Below, piece after piece: positions 17,417 through 26,162 of a stretch of DNA of 64,000 nucleotides. The DNA lies in NCBI RefSeq assembly GCF_003628555.1, contig NZ_CP021731.1, positions 4,774,001-4,838,000 of the forward strand. Reading direction: 5' to 3'. Under the pieces are notes generated by a model, which saw nothing but the letters and a program-made list of their open reading frames with translations, had not been told where the DNA came from and searched no databases. Source of the stretch: Azoarcus sp. DN11. GTDB lineage: Bacteria; Pseudomonadota; Gammaproteobacteria; Burkholderiales; Rhodocyclaceae. Every line of letters begins with the position of its first letter. Position 1 is the first letter of the stretch. Both the position numbers and the translations under genes were made by a program.

Positions 17417-18376
17417 ATGAGCACGGTCATGAAGGGCGCGGGAGGCGCCAGGCAAACGCTCGCCGATACATCAGCGTGCGGCATGGGTGCCAGGCCCGCC
17501 GGTCGTCGCCGCATCCTGCTCGGGCTGCTGGCGGGCCTCGGGCTGTCGCTCGCCGAACGCTCGATCCCTGCCGCACTGGCCGCGGGCGAGCCGCCGCTCG
17601 TGATGGGGATCTTCCCGCGGCGCCAGGCGACGCTGACCACGGAACTCTACGCCCCGCTCGCCGCCTACCTCGGGCGCCAGCTCGGGCGCGAGGTCCGGCT
17701 TGTCACCGCGAAGGATTTCGACGCGTTCTGGGACGGCGTCGAACAACGGCGCTTCGATATCGTCCATTACAACCAGTTCCACTACGTCCGCTCCGCCGAC
17801 AAGTACCGCGTGATCGCGCACAACGAGGAATTCGGCACCGGCACGGTCGCCGGCGCACTCTACGTCAGGAAGGACAGCGGCATCAACGCGATCGCCCAGC
17901 TGCGCGGGCGCAGGATCGTGTTCGGCGGCGGCACGGACGCGATGATGAGCTACATCCTGCCGAGCTACCTGCTGCTCGAGGCGGGACTGAAGCCCGGCGA
18001 CTACGAGACGGTGTTCTCCAAGAATCCGCCCAATGCGCTGATCGCGCTGTACCACGGCCAGGCCGACGCGAGCGGGGCGGGCGACATCCTGATCGATCTG
18101 CCCGTGGTGCGCGACGCGATGGACTCCGGCACCGTGACCCACCTCGGTATGACCGAGCGCGTGCTGCACCTGCCCTGGGCCGTGCGCAAGGACATGCCGC
18201 AGGCGCTCGCCATGCGCATCCAGGCGCTGCTGGTCGGACTGTCAGCGCACGCGGAGGGGCGCGCGATCCTCGCCCGGGCCGAGATGACCGGTTTCGGCCC
18301 GGCGCGCGACGCCGACTACGATCCTCACCGCCGCATCATCCGCAAGGTCATGCCGACGCTCGACCTCCCGCGCTGA
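17417..18376 (+). CDS. PhnD/phosphonate-type periplasmic binding protein
   Basis: This 319-residue protein has a Tat-like signal (GRRRILLGLLAGLGLSLA, twin Arg near residue 30) and then the PhnD/PtxB family fold: PLVMGIFPRRQATLT, LAAYLGRQLGREVRLVTAKDF, and FDIVHYNQFHYV. Proteins of this family bind oxyanions such as phosphonate or phosphite. Here no ABC permease follows. Instead the gene is 15 bases ahead of a GGDEF-EAL gene, so the protein may be the periplasmic sensor for that membrane protein. Ligand unknown. Confidence 0.88.
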   Translation: MSTVMKGAGGARQTLADTSACGMGARPAGRRRILLGLLAGLGLSLAERSIPAALAAGEPPLVMGIFPRRQATLTTELYAPLAAYLGRQLGREVRLVTAKDFDAFWDGVEQRRFDIVHYNQFHYVRSADKYRVIAHNEEFGTGTVAGALYVRKDSGINAIAQLRGRRIVFGGGTDAMMSYILPSYLLLEAGLKPGDYETVFSKNPPNALIALYHGQADASGAGDILIDLPVVRDAMDSGTVTHLGMTERVLHLPWAVRKDMPQALAMRIQALLVGLSAHAEGRAILARAEMTGFGPARDADYDPHRRIIRKVMPTLDLPR

Positions 18377-18391
18377 GCACGGAGAGCGCCC

Positions 18392-20458
18392 TTGCGCCTT
18401 GCGAGCAAGTTCATCCTCACCGTGGCCGGCATCCTGTCGGTCACGCTGGCGCCGAACGCCTGGTTCTTCCTGCGCAGCCAGCACCACCTCCTGGAGCAGC
18501 AGCTCAACGAGCGCGGCCGCGTGCTGGGCAGCCTGATCGCGCTGATCAGCCCCGAGGCGATCCTCGGGCTCGATTTCCTGACCCTCGACGCTTACGCGCG
18601 CGAGGTCAGCCGGCAGCGCGACGTCGTCTACGGCGTGATCGTCGACAATGACGGGCGGCCGCTGACGTCCTATGTGGACGGCGAAGATCCGCACATCCGC
18701 AGCCGCCTCGCCATCGACGGGCGGGCGCCGGATCATCTGCCGCCGCCCCGCCTGCAGACGCTGGTCCGCGAGCTCGCGGCGCTGCCCGACGTGATCCCGA
18801 TCGAGTTCCCGATCGTGCACGACGGTCACCCGCTGGGCCGCCTGCAGGTCGGCATCAGCCGCGCGGAACTCGCCACGCAGGCGCGCGAGCAGCTCCTGCA
18901 GCAGTTCGGCATCTATGCGGCGATCATCGTGTTCCTGAGCGTCGCGATCCACCTCGTGTTCCGGTACAGCGTGATGCGTCCGGTGCAGCGCCTGATCGAG
19001 GTCTCGCGCGATGTCGGGCGCGGCGAATTCACGCTCGTGCCGGTGACCTCCGACGACGAGCTGGGGCGCCTCGGCGAGACCTTCAACGCGATGACGCTGG
19101 AGATCCGGCGCGAGCAGGCCAAGCTGCACTACCAGGCGAACTACGATTCGCTGACGGCCCAGCCGAACCGCATGCTCGCGGTCGAGCGGCTGCAGCAGGA
19201 GATCCGTTCGGCGCATCGTCAGCAGCAGCGCTTCGCGCTGATGTTCATCGACCTGGACGACTTCAAGATCGTCAACGACACGATGGGGCACGCCGCCGGC
19301 GACCGCCTGCTCGCTCGCGTGAGCGCCAACATCCGCGCGCGCCTGCGCGAGGAGGACACGCTCGCGCGCCTTGGCGGCGACGAATTCCTGGTGCTGCTGC
19401 CGCGCCTCGGCCAGGTGAACGACGCCAGGGATGTGGCCGGCCGGCTGCTCGAGGCGGTGGCCGAACCGGTGGCGCTGGACGGCCGCGACGTGGTCGTGCA
19501 CTGCAGCATCGGCATCGCGCTGTACCCCGACGACGGAGACTCGGTCGAGGCGCTGATGGCCAACGCCGACAACGCGATGTACCAGGCGAAAAAACCCGGA
19601 CGTGCAGCGGTCTGCTTCTTCACCACGGAAATGAACGCACAGGCGCACGAGCGCATGCGCCTCGAGCAGGATCTCAACAGGGTCCTCGCGCGCGGCGAAC
19701 TGCAGCTCGCGTTCCAGCCCATCTTCCGCGCCGCGGACGGCGCTTACGTCGGTGCCGAGGTGCTGCTGCGCTGGCGGCATCCCGAACGCGGCTTCATCAG
19801 CCCGGCGACCTTCATCCCCCTCGCCGAGAGCACCGGCCAGATCGTCGCGATCGGCGAATGGGTGCTGCGCGAGGCGGGGCGGCAGCTGCGTCACTGGCTG
19901 GACGCGGGACTCGCGCCGGGCCATCTGGCGGTCAACCTCTCGCGCGTGCAGCTGCGCGAGGACCTGGAGAAGCTGATCCGCGAAATCCTCGACGACAACG
20001 AACTGCCGCCGCAGGCCCTCGAGCTCGAGATCACCGAGAACATCCTGCTCGACGACCACCAGCAGATCAACGCGGTGCTCGGGCGGCTGCATGCCCAGGG
20101 GTTGAGCTTCAGCCTCGACGACTTCGGCACCGGCTACTCCTCGCTCAGCTACCTGCGCCGCTTCTCGTTCGACACGCTGAAGATCGACCGCAGCTTCGTC
20201 GCGCCGCTGTGCGACGACACCGAGGCCGCCGCGCTGGTGCGCGCGATCGTCGCGATGGCGCACAGCCTCGCGCTGAAGGTGATCGCCGAAGGCGTGGAGA
20301 CCCCCGCGCAGATGGAATTCCTCCGCGGCCTGCGCTGCGACTACCTGCAGGGCTACCTGTTGTCGCACCCGCTCGACACCGAACACTTCACCACCTTCCT
20401 CAACCGCCGCGCGCACGAGTCCCGATCCGCGGGCGGCCCGCCGGTGCTTCTCCCATGA
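18392..20458 (+). CDS. Membrane GGDEF-EAL cyclic-di-GMP signalling protein
   Basis: The 688 residues run: TM helix 8-28, periplasmic domain about 29-170, TM helix about 172-192, HAMP about 193-245, GGDEF domain about 250-410, EAL domain about 420-680. The GGDEF motif is intact at 328-332, with an inhibitory I-site (RxxD, R319-D322) five residues before it. The EAL motif reads EVL (456-458), a common variant, and DDFGTGYSS (576-584) is intact, so both synthesis and breakdown of c-di-GMP are possible. The start is TTG at 18392 after GGAGA, because no ATG lies near the first helix. It lies between the PhnD-like gene and the cytochromes. Confidence 0.93.
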   Translation: MRLASKFILTVAGILSVTLAPNAWFFLRSQHHLLEQQLNERGRVLGSLIALISPEAILGLDFLTLDAYAREVSRQRDVVYGVIVDNDGRPLTSYVDGEDPHIRSRLAIDGRAPDHLPPPRLQTLVRELAALPDVIPIEFPIVHDGHPLGRLQVGISRAELATQAREQLLQQFGIYAAIIVFLSVAIHLVFRYSVMRPVQRLIEVSRDVGRGEFTLVPVTSDDELGRLGETFNAMTLEIRREQAKLHYQANYDSLTAQPNRMLAVERLQQEIRSAHRQQQRFALMFIDLDDFKIVNDTMGHAAGDRLLARVSANIRARLREEDTLARLGGDEFLVLLPRLGQVNDARDVAGRLLEAVAEPVALDGRDVVVHCSIGIALYPDDGDSVEALMANADNAMYQAKKPGRAAVCFFTTEMNAQAHERMRLEQDLNRVLARGELQLAFQPIFRAADGAYVGAEVLLRWRHPERGFISPATFIPLAESTGQIVAIGEWVLREAGRQLRHWLDAGLAPGHLAVNLSRVQLREDLEKLIREILDDNELPPQALELEITENILLDDHQQINAVLGRLHAQGLSFSLDDFGTGYSSLSYLRRFSFDTLKIDRSFVAPLCDDTEAAALVRAIVAMAHSLALKVIAEGVETPAQMEFLRGLRCDYLQGYLLSHPLDTEHFTTFLNRRAHESRSAGGPPVLLP

Positions 20459-21036
20459 GCCACACACCGCCCGTCCCCGCGCTCGCCGCGATGCGCAACC
20501 GCCGCCGCGCCGCACGCCAGGCGCGCCTCAAGGTCGTGCTGCGCGGCGCCCTGGGCGCCGCCGCCGTGGTCGGCTTCGTGCTGTGGGCCCATTTCGCCTC
20601 CGGCCGACCGAAATTCTCGCCGCACGAGGCACCCGAAGCCGGCTGGGAGGCGTTTCGCGATGCCTATGGCGTCGACGCCTTCGGCCGCGACGGCTATTTC
20701 GTCCGCGCGATCCAGAACGGCTACAACCTCGTGCACTACACGCACAAGTACGCCTGGCGCTTCACACGCAAGAGTGCCCACGACCATCCGAACGCGTGCA
20801 TCGACTGCCACGACGCGGAGTCCCTGGCCTACGCCTTCGCGGCCGGCGACCGCTTCGACGCGCGGCTCGGGCGGCGGGTGTCCTTTGAGGAGCGCGTGAT
20901 GCGCTGCTACGCGACGCATCTCGACGGCTTCATCCCGACGATCCACGAGCCCGCGGTACGCGACATCCGCATCTTCGCCCGCATGGTCGCCTACCACCTG
21001 CAGCTCGGCGAGGGCGCGCTGGAGCACACGCGGTGA
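20455..21036 (+). CDS. Membrane-anchored monoheme cytochrome c
   Basis: This 193-residue protein has an N-terminal basic stretch and a TM segment (about 30-47), then a periplasmic domain with one heme motif, C115-I-D-C118-H119. CHDAESLAYAFAAGDRFDARLG and RVMRCYATHLDGFIPT resemble parts of SoxA-like cytochromes, but the fit is partial. The ATG overlaps the stop of the GGDEF-EAL gene (ATGA at 20455-20458), and its own stop overlaps the next start. It probably passes electrons to or from the diheme protein that follows. Confidence 0.85.
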   Translation: MSHTPPVPALAAMRNRRRAARQARLKVVLRGALGAAAVVGFVLWAHFASGRPKFSPHEAPEAGWEAFRDAYGVDAFGRDGYFVRAIQNGYNLVHYTHKYAWRFTRKSAHDHPNACIDCHDAESLAYAFAAGDRFDARLGRRVSFEERVMRCYATHLDGFIPTIHEPAVRDIRIFARMVAYHLQLGEGALEHTR

Positions 21037-22130
21037 AGCGGCGCGCGCCGGGCTGGCGAAAAGCCACGCGACTCGGACTGCTGGTCGGCGTGCTGCTCGC
21101 GCTGTACGCGCTCGCGGTCGCGAAGCACGACGAACGCGCACGCATCCGCGAGCAGCCCGTGGCACTGACGCCGGGCTGCGCCGACAAGCTCACCCGCTAC
21201 GGCCTCGCCGCCGGCGCGACCTACGTGTCGCCCTACGCGCTCGCGCGCACCGGGCGGGCGAACGTGCGCCGCGGCTACAGCGAAGAAGACGTGCGCGCGA
21301 TCCAGCGCGGCTGCAACATCATCGACGACCTGCAGGGGCAGCTCGCCGCGGACCCCGCGCGCGAACGCTGGAACGCCACGCGCTTCGTGCGCGGCACCCA
21401 CACCAGCTGCGACCACTGCCACCAGGGCATCGGCGACAAGCAGACCGCGGACGGCGTGCCGCAGACCGGCTCGCTGAGCCTCGCCGCCTCATGGGTCATG
21501 GCCGACATGTACGACCAGTTCACCGGCATCCTGCTGCCCTACGAGCTGCGCCAGATGCAGTGCTACATCAACTCGTCGAACGGCTTCAAGCCGAACATCG
21601 CCGACGACCTGATCCGCGACGTCACCGCCTACAGCCGCTTCCTCGCCGCGGCGCTCGACCTGCGTTTCGGCGTCCGCTATCCGGAACAGGGCATCGACGA
21701 GGTGACCGCATCGTCGACGCTCAAGCGCGGCGACGACTATGTCCGCGGCGGCGCGCTGTTCCGGGAGAAGTGCGCGCGCTGCCACGGCCCGCAGGGGCTC
21801 GGCACGGTCGTCGACGGCAAGGTGCGGTTCCCGGCCGTGGCGGGGCCGAACGCGTTCAACCTGCAGTCGCGCAACAACTTCTCCTTCGTGTCGACGATCC
21901 TGCCGGGCTTCATCTGCCGCAACATGCCGCTCGGCGAAGAGGGCTCGCTCTCCAACCAGGACTGCCGCGACGTCGCCTTCTACGTCAGCAACCTGCCGCG
22001 GCCCGCCGGCGACAAGCAGGGGCCGCTCGCGGCATTGTGGCAGCAGCTGATGATGCGCGTGATGCCGCCGCTGATCCGCAGCATCGAATCCTGGCAACGG
22101 CCGGGCGAAACCGTGGGGAACGGGACGTGA
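21033..22130 (+). CDS. Membrane-anchored diheme cytochrome c, TsdA/SoxA-like
   Basis: This 365-residue protein has a TM anchor (about 12-30) and two CxxCH heme motifs: C126-x-x-C129-H130 (TSCDHCHQG) and C247-x-x-C250-H251 (KCARCHGPQG). The first domain resembles the N-terminal half of thiosulfate dehydrogenases and SoxA-like proteins; the second is a standard class I domain ending in NQDCRDVAFYVSNLPRP. The start is GTG overlapping the upstream stop (GTGA), and the gene is coupled in the same way to the SulP gene. A role in sulfur-oxyanion oxidation or sensing is inferred only. Confidence 0.85.
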   Translation: MKRRAPGWRKATRLGLLVGVLLALYALAVAKHDERARIREQPVALTPGCADKLTRYGLAAGATYVSPYALARTGRANVRRGYSEEDVRAIQRGCNIIDDLQGQLAADPARERWNATRFVRGTHTSCDHCHQGIGDKQTADGVPQTGSLSLAASWVMADMYDQFTGILLPYELRQMQCYINSSNGFKPNIADDLIRDVTAYSRFLAAALDLRFGVRYPEQGIDEVTASSTLKRGDDYVRGGALFREKCARCHGPQGLGTVVDGKVRFPAVAGPNAFNLQSRNNFSFVSTILPGFICRNMPLGEEGSLSNQDCRDVAFYVSNLPRPAGDKQGPLAALWQQLMMRVMPPLIRSIESWQRPGETVGNGT

Positions 22131-23728
22131 ACGTGAAGACCGCCGTGTTCGGATGGGCGCCGCCGCGCGTGGGCGCGCTCGGCAACGAATTGCTGATCGG
22201 CCTGACGCTCGCGATCGTCGTGCTGCCACAGGCGATCGCGTTCTCGACGACGCTGGCCGGCCTGCCCTCGTATTTCGGCCTCTACTGCGCGATCTGGGGC
22301 GTGCTGTTCACGGCGCTGCTGAACCCGTCGCGGGTGTTCCACGGCGGGCCCAACAGCACGCTGTCGGCAGTCGTCGGCGTCACGCTGCTGCCGGTCGCGC
22401 CGCAATTCGGCCCCGACTACATCGGCTACGCGCTGACGCTGTTCCTGCTCGCGGGGCTGATCCAGCTGGTGTTCCTCGCGGTGCGGCCGCTCGGACGGAT
22501 GCTCGACTTCGTCAGCGAACCGGTCGCCAACGGCATGATCTGCGGCATCGGCCTGTACATGATCTTCAAGTCATTCCCGGCCTTCGCCGGGCTGCCGATC
22601 AACACCCAGGTCGAATGGCGCCTGTGGATCGCCTGGCAGAGCTTCCTCGCGGTGCTCGAGATCGGCAACCTGCACGCGATCCACATCGGCCTGATCACGC
22701 TGCTCGTAACCCTCGTCACGCGCCAGTTCACGGCCCTGCGCAACTGGGCGATCCTGCTCGGCATCGTCGCCGGCACGCTGTACTCGGAATGGCTGAACGC
22801 ACGCCTCGGACTCGCTGCCACGCTGGTCGAACAGACCGCCAACGTCTCCGCCGCGGGCTTCGTGTACCCGTCCGTGCCGCTGTTTACCCAGGAGGCGATG
22901 CCCGACATCATCAGCATCATCCCGGGCGCGGTGACGCTCGCGCTGCTGGGCCTGTTCCAGACGGTCGCCGCGATGCGGCGCATGAACCGCCGCAGCGGCC
23001 AGTTCGTCGACGCGCGCCACGGCATCTTCGCCGACGCGCTCTCCAACTGCGTGCTGCCCTTCATCTCGGCGCTGCCGACCTGCGCCTCGTTCAACCGCAT
23101 GTCGCTGATGCACGCGATGAACACCGGCAGCCGGCTCGCCGCGGTCTCGTCGGCGCTGTTCCTGCTCGCGCTGGTGAGCTTCTTCGGCGAGTTCATCGCG
23201 ATCATCCCGGTGCCGGCGATGGCCGCGATCATCATGGTCGTCGGCGCCAACATGATCGACTGGTCGGACATCCGCGCGCACTTCCAGCACCGCCCCGAGG
23301 CGATCGTGTTCAGCGCCTCCTTCCTGTCGGTGCATCTCTTCGGCCTCTTCGGCGCGGTGATCTGCGGCTCGCTGCTCGCCCTCGCCTACGCGAAGTGGGA
23401 GAAGGCACATCCCAACGTCAGCCTCGAACACAACGTGCTGCGCATCCGCGGCAACATCTATTACGGCTCGCTGCCGGTGATCGAATCGCTGTACCACCGG
23501 GCCAGCACCGACGCGCACATCGACGAGCTGGTCGTCGATTTCTCCGCGGTCCACCACATCGACCCGGAAGGCATCCGCTGGCTCGCCGAAGTCGGCAAGA
23601 ACGGGAAAGTCCGCTTCATCGACCGGCGCAGCGGGCTGGACCGGCGCGCGGCTTCGGGCGAATCCCCGCCCGACCGCAAGCGCCGCGACCGCAAGCGCCG
23701 CGACCGCCGCCGCCGGCGCACGCTGTAG
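22127..23728 (+). CDS. SulP-family anion transporter with STAS domain
   Basis: This 533-residue transporter has the SulP membrane domain (about residues 15-420: GLTLAIVVLPQAIAFSTTLAG, then the sugar-like FHGGPNSTLSAVVGV motif). A C-terminal STAS domain (about 430-500, VLRIRGNIYYGSLPVIESL) follows. SulP proteins carry sulfate, bicarbonate or related anions. The start is GTG at 22127, overlapping the cytochrome stop. Odd feature: after the STAS domain comes a tail of about 35 residues in which DRRSGLDRR is followed by repeated RDRKR units. It is the last gene of the five-gene operon that starts with the PhnD-like gene. Confidence 0.93.
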   Translation: MNVKTAVFGWAPPRVGALGNELLIGLTLAIVVLPQAIAFSTTLAGLPSYFGLYCAIWGVLFTALLNPSRVFHGGPNSTLSAVVGVTLLPVAPQFGPDYIGYALTLFLLAGLIQLVFLAVRPLGRMLDFVSEPVANGMICGIGLYMIFKSFPAFAGLPINTQVEWRLWIAWQSFLAVLEIGNLHAIHIGLITLLVTLVTRQFTALRNWAILLGIVAGTLYSEWLNARLGLAATLVEQTANVSAAGFVYPSVPLFTQEAMPDIISIIPGAVTLALLGLFQTVAAMRRMNRRSGQFVDARHGIFADALSNCVLPFISALPTCASFNRMSLMHAMNTGSRLAAVSSALFLLALVSFFGEFIAIIPVPAMAAIIMVVGANMIDWSDIRAHFQHRPEAIVFSASFLSVHLFGLFGAVICGSLLALAYAKWEKAHPNVSLEHNVLRIRGNIYYGSLPVIESLYHRASTDAHIDELVVDFSAVHHIDPEGIRWLAEVGKNGKVRFIDRRSGLDRRAASGESPPDRKRRDRKRRDRRRRRTL

Positions 23729-23787
23729 CCGCCGCCGCGGGGCGCGTCGCGTGCCGGGGCAGGGCCGTTCGGGCGCGGACGGAGGGC

Positions 23788-24156
23788 CTACTTCTTCGCG
23801 ATGGTCGCTTCCTCGACCAGCAGCGGGTACATGTAGCCCGAGCCGAAATCGCGGTCGAGCGTGACCTTGCCGGTGACGACGACTTCGTCGCCGACCGCGG
23901 CGGTGTCCTTGCTCGTGACGATGAGGTTGTTGGTGCCCTGCTCGCCCGAGCCGTCGCGCACATGGACGAAATTGCGGCCCATGATGCCGTTGTTCACCTT
24001 GACCACCTTGCCGCTCACCTGGATCGCCTTGCCCGACAGCGCGGCCTTTTCCTGATACACGGCGGCGACGGTCCTGACCGCGGCATCCTCGGCGAAGGCC
24101 GCGGGGACGACAGAACCGAGCATTCCGGCGATGACGAGGGCGAGAATTTTGTTCAC
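23788..24156 (-). CDS. Periplasmic OB-fold protein
   Basis: This 122-residue protein has a signal peptide (MNKILALVIAGMLGSVVPAA then FA) and an OB-fold domain: ISGKV-like strand AIQVSGKVVKVNNGIMGRNF, HVRDGSGEQGTNNL, then GDEVVVTGKVTLDRDFGSGY. It resembles the small exported OB-fold (BOF-like) proteins found near c-type cytochrome genes. The start is GTG at 24156 with AGGAGT six bases before it. It is convergent with the SulP gene. Function unknown. Confidence 0.82.
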   Translation of the reverse strand: MNKILALVIAGMLGSVVPAAFAEDAAVRTVAAVYQEKAALSGKAIQVSGKVVKVNNGIMGRNFVHVRDGSGEQGTNNLIVTSKDTAAVGDEVVVTGKVTLDRDFGSGYMYPLLVEEATIAKK

Positions 24157-24304
24157 GAACTGACTCCTGCTGATGGGTCCGCATGCGGACAGGAAGGCAA
24201 TGCTGCAAGCGGGCATTGTATACCCTGCTGCGGGCGCATGACGTCCGACTGGGGCGCAGCCGCCCGCGCAACGCGACGCCGCCGACATCGTCGCCTTGCC
24301 CCGC

Positions 24305-24856
24305 CTACGGCGAATCGAGCGTTTCCACGGCAACCCGCGCCTTCCCGCCCGCGACAACGTCCGCCTCGCGGAAGCGCGCTTCGACGTCGACCAGGACCCC
24401 GTGCTCATCGTGGATGCAAACGACGTCCTTCATGCCGCGAGCCGCCGCCAGTTTCCCGGGTGTCATTCCGGTCCACCGCGCGTCGGAGTCGACGCTGGGA
24501 AGGGCGCGCGCCTTGCGCCGCTCCTTGCCGTGGAAGCGGAGGTAGTTGACCGTCGCCCAGATCAACAGGGCGGCGCAGAGCGCCCAGCCGTAGGGCATGG
24601 TGTCGTACGCGAAGTCGATCAGGCCGGTCCAGCCCGACAGGTCTATCCACTGGTGCTGCGCGATGCGGATGCCCATGACCCACAGCAGCAGGGTCAGCAC
24701 GGGCCGCCACAGGTAGACCCACACGCCCCAGCCGATCCAGGTCACCACGGTCATGGCCTGGCGGGCGCCCTTGGCCTGGGCCTCCGGCCGCTCGTAGATC
24801 AGGGGATGGCCATCGGCGCAGCGGACGCGGATATGCGGAGGAAGAGGAAGCGACAT
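24305..24856 (-). CDS. pgaD: Poly-beta-1,6-N-acetylglucosamine synthesis protein PgaD
   Basis: This 183-residue inner-membrane protein has two TM helices (about 37-62 and 88-106) and lies after pgaC. PgaD is the small partner that, with c-di-GMP, keeps the PgaC synthase active in E. coli. The C-terminal tail here (about 75 residues) is longer than in E. coli. The 25-base gap to pgaC and the gene order support the assignment; the sequence itself is poorly conserved in this family. Confidence 0.85.
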   Translation of the reverse strand: MSLPLPPHIRVRCADGHPLIYERPEAQAKGARQAMTVVTWIGWGVWVYLWRPVLTLLLWVMGIRIAQHQWIDLSGWTGLIDFAYDTMPYGWALCAALLIWATVNYLRFHGKERRKARALPSVDSDARWTGMTPGKLAAARGMKDVVCIHDEHGVLVDVEARFREADVVAGGKARVAVETLDSP

Positions 24857-24881
24857 GTATGGAGCGGTGATGCGGAGTGGC

Positions 24882-26162
24882 TTAACGGAGTCCCCGGTCC
24901 GGGCTGCTCCAGCGGCCGCGCTGACCTTTCTTCCGCAGCAGCGCCTTGGGAAAGGCCACGACCGCGGTCAGCATGTTGATCAGCCAGTACGCGAGCGGAT
25001 ACCAGATCGTGAAGAAATAGTTGCGCCGCAGCCGCGCGTCGTAGCGCGAGTCGAGCGCCAGCGCGACGCCGGTCTGCAGCAGCGCGGTCGCGGCGATCAG
25101 CATGCCGGTCCAGCCGGGCAGAAGCGTCCTGATAGTGAGCGCCGGCGGCAGCGTGAAGACGCGTCCGAGCAGGTAGAGGACGATGATCCCGGTCATCGCG
25201 TAGGACCAGGCGAGGCTCAGGCCGTATTCGAGGTACACGGGCCACATCCGCCGCTTGGTCCACTGCGTCCAGATGCCCCGGTACTTCAGGATCGCCTGGG
25301 CGCCGCCGGTCGCCCAGCGCAGGCGCTGCTTCCATAGCCCGGTCAGGGTTTCCGGCATCAGGATCCAGCACGTCGCGGCCGGCTCGAAGCGGACATCCCA
25401 GTGGGCGATCTGGAGCTTCCAGCTGATGTCGATGTCCTCGGTCAGCGTTTCCCGCGACCAGAAGCCGACGTCGCACAGTGCCACCTTGCGGAACATCACG
25501 CAGACGCCGGAGACGCTGAAGAGACGCCCGTAGGTGCGCTGCGCCCGCTTGATGATGCCGATGATGGACGAGAACTCGCCGACCTGGATGCGGCCGAGGA
25601 GCGTGGAGCGCGTGCGCAGGCGGGGGTTGCCGGTCACCGCCCCGACGCGGGGGCTGTTGAGGAAGTGGCGCACCATCCACGCGGCCGCGTACTGATCGAG
25701 CAAGGCGTCGCCGTCGATGCCGAGGATGTACTCCGCATCGGTCATCAGCGCGGCCGTCGTCAGCCCCACGGCCTTGCCCTGGTTCTGTTGCTGGTGGATG
25801 ACGCGCAGGCGTGGGTGTTCCGCGCACAGCTGGTCGAGGATTTCACCGGTCCGGTCGCGGCTGCCGTCATTGACGGCGATGACCTCGAAGTTCGGGTAGT
25901 CGTGCGCCAGCAGGTTGAGGATGGTCTCCTCGACCTGGCCTTCCTCGTTGTAGCAGGGAACCACCAGCGCGACCTTGGGGGCGGCGCCGACTTGCGGCGG
26001 ACGCATCGGGTCCGACCCGTACTTCTCGTAACGGAACCAGTAATTCAGGCTCCCCACGACCCACAGCCAGGACATGAAAAGCGGGTAGAGGAAGCAGAAG
26101 TTGAAGACCAGCGACGGCAGGCCCGCGGCGACGGCGGGAACGAGACCGGCTTGCGGGGTCAT
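24882..26162 (-). CDS. pgaC: Poly-beta-1,6-N-acetylglucosamine synthase (GT2)
   Basis: This 426-residue processive family-2 glycosyltransferase polymerises N-acetylglucosamine at the inner membrane. N-terminal TM helices are followed by VALVVPCYNEEGQVEETI, the nucleotide-binding NDGSRDRT, GIDGDALLD (DxD), TEDIDISWKL (catalytic Asp) and QRLRW (the Q-x-x-R-W product-binding motif). Two to three C-terminal TM helices follow. Its ATG overlaps the pgaB stop (ATGA at 26159-26162). Confidence 0.96.
   Translation of the reverse strand: MTPQAGLVPAVAAGLPSLVFNFCFLYPLFMSWLWVVGSLNYWFRYEKYGSDPMRPPQVGAAPKVALVVPCYNEEGQVEETILNLLAHDYPNFEVIAVNDGSRDRTGEILDQLCAEHPRLRVIHQQQNQGKAVGLTTAALMTDAEYILGIDGDALLDQYAAAWMVRHFLNSPRVGAVTGNPRLRTRSTLLGRIQVGEFSSIIGIIKRAQRTYGRLFSVSGVCVMFRKVALCDVGFWSRETLTEDIDISWKLQIAHWDVRFEPAATCWILMPETLTGLWKQRLRWATGGAQAILKYRGIWTQWTKRRMWPVYLEYGLSLAWSYAMTGIIVLYLLGRVFTLPPALTIRTLLPGWTGMLIAATALLQTGVALALDSRYDARLRRNYFFTIWYPLAYWLINMLTAVVAFPKALLRKKGQRGRWSSPDRGLR

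Noticed and set aside
18242..20515. 757-codon minus-strand frame opposite the GGDEF-EAL gene
   Set aside because: Shadow of a gene with intact GGDEF and EAL motifs; the product has the typical composition of an antisense frame in high-GC DNA.
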